A DNA stretch of 64,000 nt, taken from positions 496,001 through 560,000 of the forward strand of contig CAWCQQ010000006.1 of NCBI GenBank assembly GCA_963797675.1. Reading direction: 5' to 3'. Origin of the DNA: DASQPR01 sp963797675. Lineage in GTDB: Bacteria; Actinomycetota; Actinomycetes; Mycobacteriales; Micromonosporaceae. The notes beneath the pieces are model-generated. The model saw only the letters and a list, made by a program, of their open reading frames with translations, was not told the DNA's origin and made no database searches. A program made the position numbers and the translations under genes. Below, piece by piece: positions 63,104-64,000 of the stretch (within the stretch, counting starts at the first letter, position 1; every line of letters starts with the position of its first letter).

Positions 63104-64000
63104 ATGAGCGACACCATCAGTTCCGTCGCACCGCTGCTCCGCCCGCGAGAAGCTCATGACCGAGCCTGATCTGGGTGCGGGCAATTTCCTCGACTACGCG
63201 ATTGCGGCGAATCCGAACCGCAACGTCCCGTACGCCTTCAAGTCCACGCTGGACCACCGTGGTCGGGTCGTCATGCGCGGCCACAGCCTGACCGACATGG
63301 CCGCCCTGCGGGACCGCTACGCGAAGTGGTACTGGGCCAACGGCGTACGGCCGGGCGAGCCGGTCGGCATCGTGGTCGCCGAGGGATTCGAGCCGCTGCA
63401 TCCACTTCCTCGCACTGAGCGCTCTCGGTGCGATCCCGGCGATGATCAATGATGCGATGCGTCCGGACGTGATGATCCGCTACCTCAACCACGTCGGCGT
63501 GGTCGGTGTGGTCGCCGACGACACCACCCGGCTGGCGACGGCGTACCGGAGCGACCCGCAGAGCCGACCACGGTTCCTGGCGCTCGCCGCCGAGGTGCAG
63601 GCGTTCGACGCCGACGTCGGCCGCGCTGCCGGCGCAGTACCCGTACCGGCACCAGGCCGATGACGTGGTCGCGCTGATCCACTCGTCCGGCACGACCGGG
63701 ACGCCGAAGTCGACGATCCTCGCGCACAAGCAGTTCTGGGACGGCAAGCAGCCGCGGATGGTCCGGTTCCCGGCCGAACCGTACGACCGGCTGATGTGCC
63801 TGATGCCGCACACGCACGCCGGTGGCCTGAGCTACTTCCTGACCGCCACACTGATCGGTCTGCCGATCATGGTGATGGGCGACTGGCGACGGACCACGGT
63901 CGAGCCGGTGATGGAGGCGTTCCAGCCGACCATGATCGCATCGTTCCCGCGGACGTTCGTCGAGCTGGCCACCGGTGACCTGCCGGTCGCGGGCGCGGCG
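63104..64000 (+). pseudogene. Acyl-CoA synthetase-type ANL enzyme, three apparent +1 frameshifts, runs off the window
   Basis: Joined across breaks near 63150, 63402 and 63630 it reads as an AMP-dependent ligase: NFLDYAIAANPNRN, VGIVVAEGFEPLIHFLAL, the phosphate loop LIHSSGTTGTPKSTI and MPHTHAGGLSYF. Each break is healed by removing one C. ATG 63104 follows AAGGAGG. The third ANL enzyme of the cluster. Either sequence error or a dead gene. Confidence 0.78.

Overview
The window is chromosomal DNA of very high G+C, with third codon positions almost always G or C and many GTG/ATG starts behind GGAGG-type ribosome sites. The gene content points to a filamentous or otherwise complex actinomycete: an AfsR/SARP regulator, NB-ARC/TPR signalling ATPases, RsbW/STAS/SpoIIE partner-switching modules, an ECF41 sigma factor, ricin-lectin glucanases, and a biosynthetic cluster with ATP-grasp ligases and free-standing NRPS parts. 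I cannot assign a genus. No rRNA, tRNA, CRISPR array or complete insertion sequence was seen.

Layout. 0-5.3 kb: a partial NB-ARC/TPR regulator converging on a SARP. 5.5-8.4 kb: a secreted Ser/Thr-rich protein, a secreted FG-GAP protein and a small membrane protein. 8.5-12.7 kb: a large SF1 helicase-nuclease gene broken by about five frameshifts. 12.8-14.7 kb: an epimerase-ECF41 sigma operon with a good match to the ECF41 promoter motif. 15-19 kb: a hydrolase and a partner-switching module (STAS, RsbW-like kinase, STAS, GAF-SpoIIE phosphatase). 18.9-31.7 kb: a stress island around a SigB/SigF-type sigma factor, holding a holin-like/DUF3618/DUF4235/YtxH operon, hemerythrin, HAD phosphatase, otsA, CsbD, small membrane proteins, an SDR and a cation transporter. 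Many of these genes carry a GTTT-N14-16-GGGTA promoter. 31.7-35.5 kb: an EAL-DICT protein, a damaged STAS gene, a MEDS-type anti-sigma factor and a tyrosine phosphatase. 35.6-45.7 kb: a lipoprotein hydrolase, a frameshifted malate synthase, an NLR-like ATPase, a Rieske oxygenase translationally coupled to an OAT2/ArgJ-type acyltransferase, an APC transporter, and decayed two-component remnants. 45.8-51.7 kb: a beta-1,3-glucan locus of three secreted enzymes (GH55-like, GH16, GH64) that share the same ricin-B lectin module and matching operator boxes. 51.7-53 kb: an LLM oxidoreductase and an AHSA1-type protein. 53-64 kb, continuing past the edge: a biosynthetic cluster with three ATP-grasp ligases, three adenylate-forming enzymes, a carrier protein, an SDR, an amine oxidase and an MFS exporter.

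How the parts work together. The 16-19 kb and 33-34.5 kb modules look like the switch that frees the 26 kb sigma factor under stress, and the promoter matches at 21-32 kb look like its targets. The 53-64 kb cluster is arranged divergently around an operator-like array of 11-bp-spaced repeats. Its free-standing adenylation domain gives, by hand alignment to GrsA, a pocket code close to the one I recall for beta-lysine, so I infer a peptide-like or amide product made by ATP-grasp and ANL ligases.

Data quality. The helicase, malate synthase, one STAS gene, one ATP-grasp gene and the last ANL gene each carry single-base frame breaks inside otherwise well-conserved text. Most fit one extra or one missing base, often beside a short run of the same base. 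Sequencing error and real decay cannot be told apart from the sequence alone.
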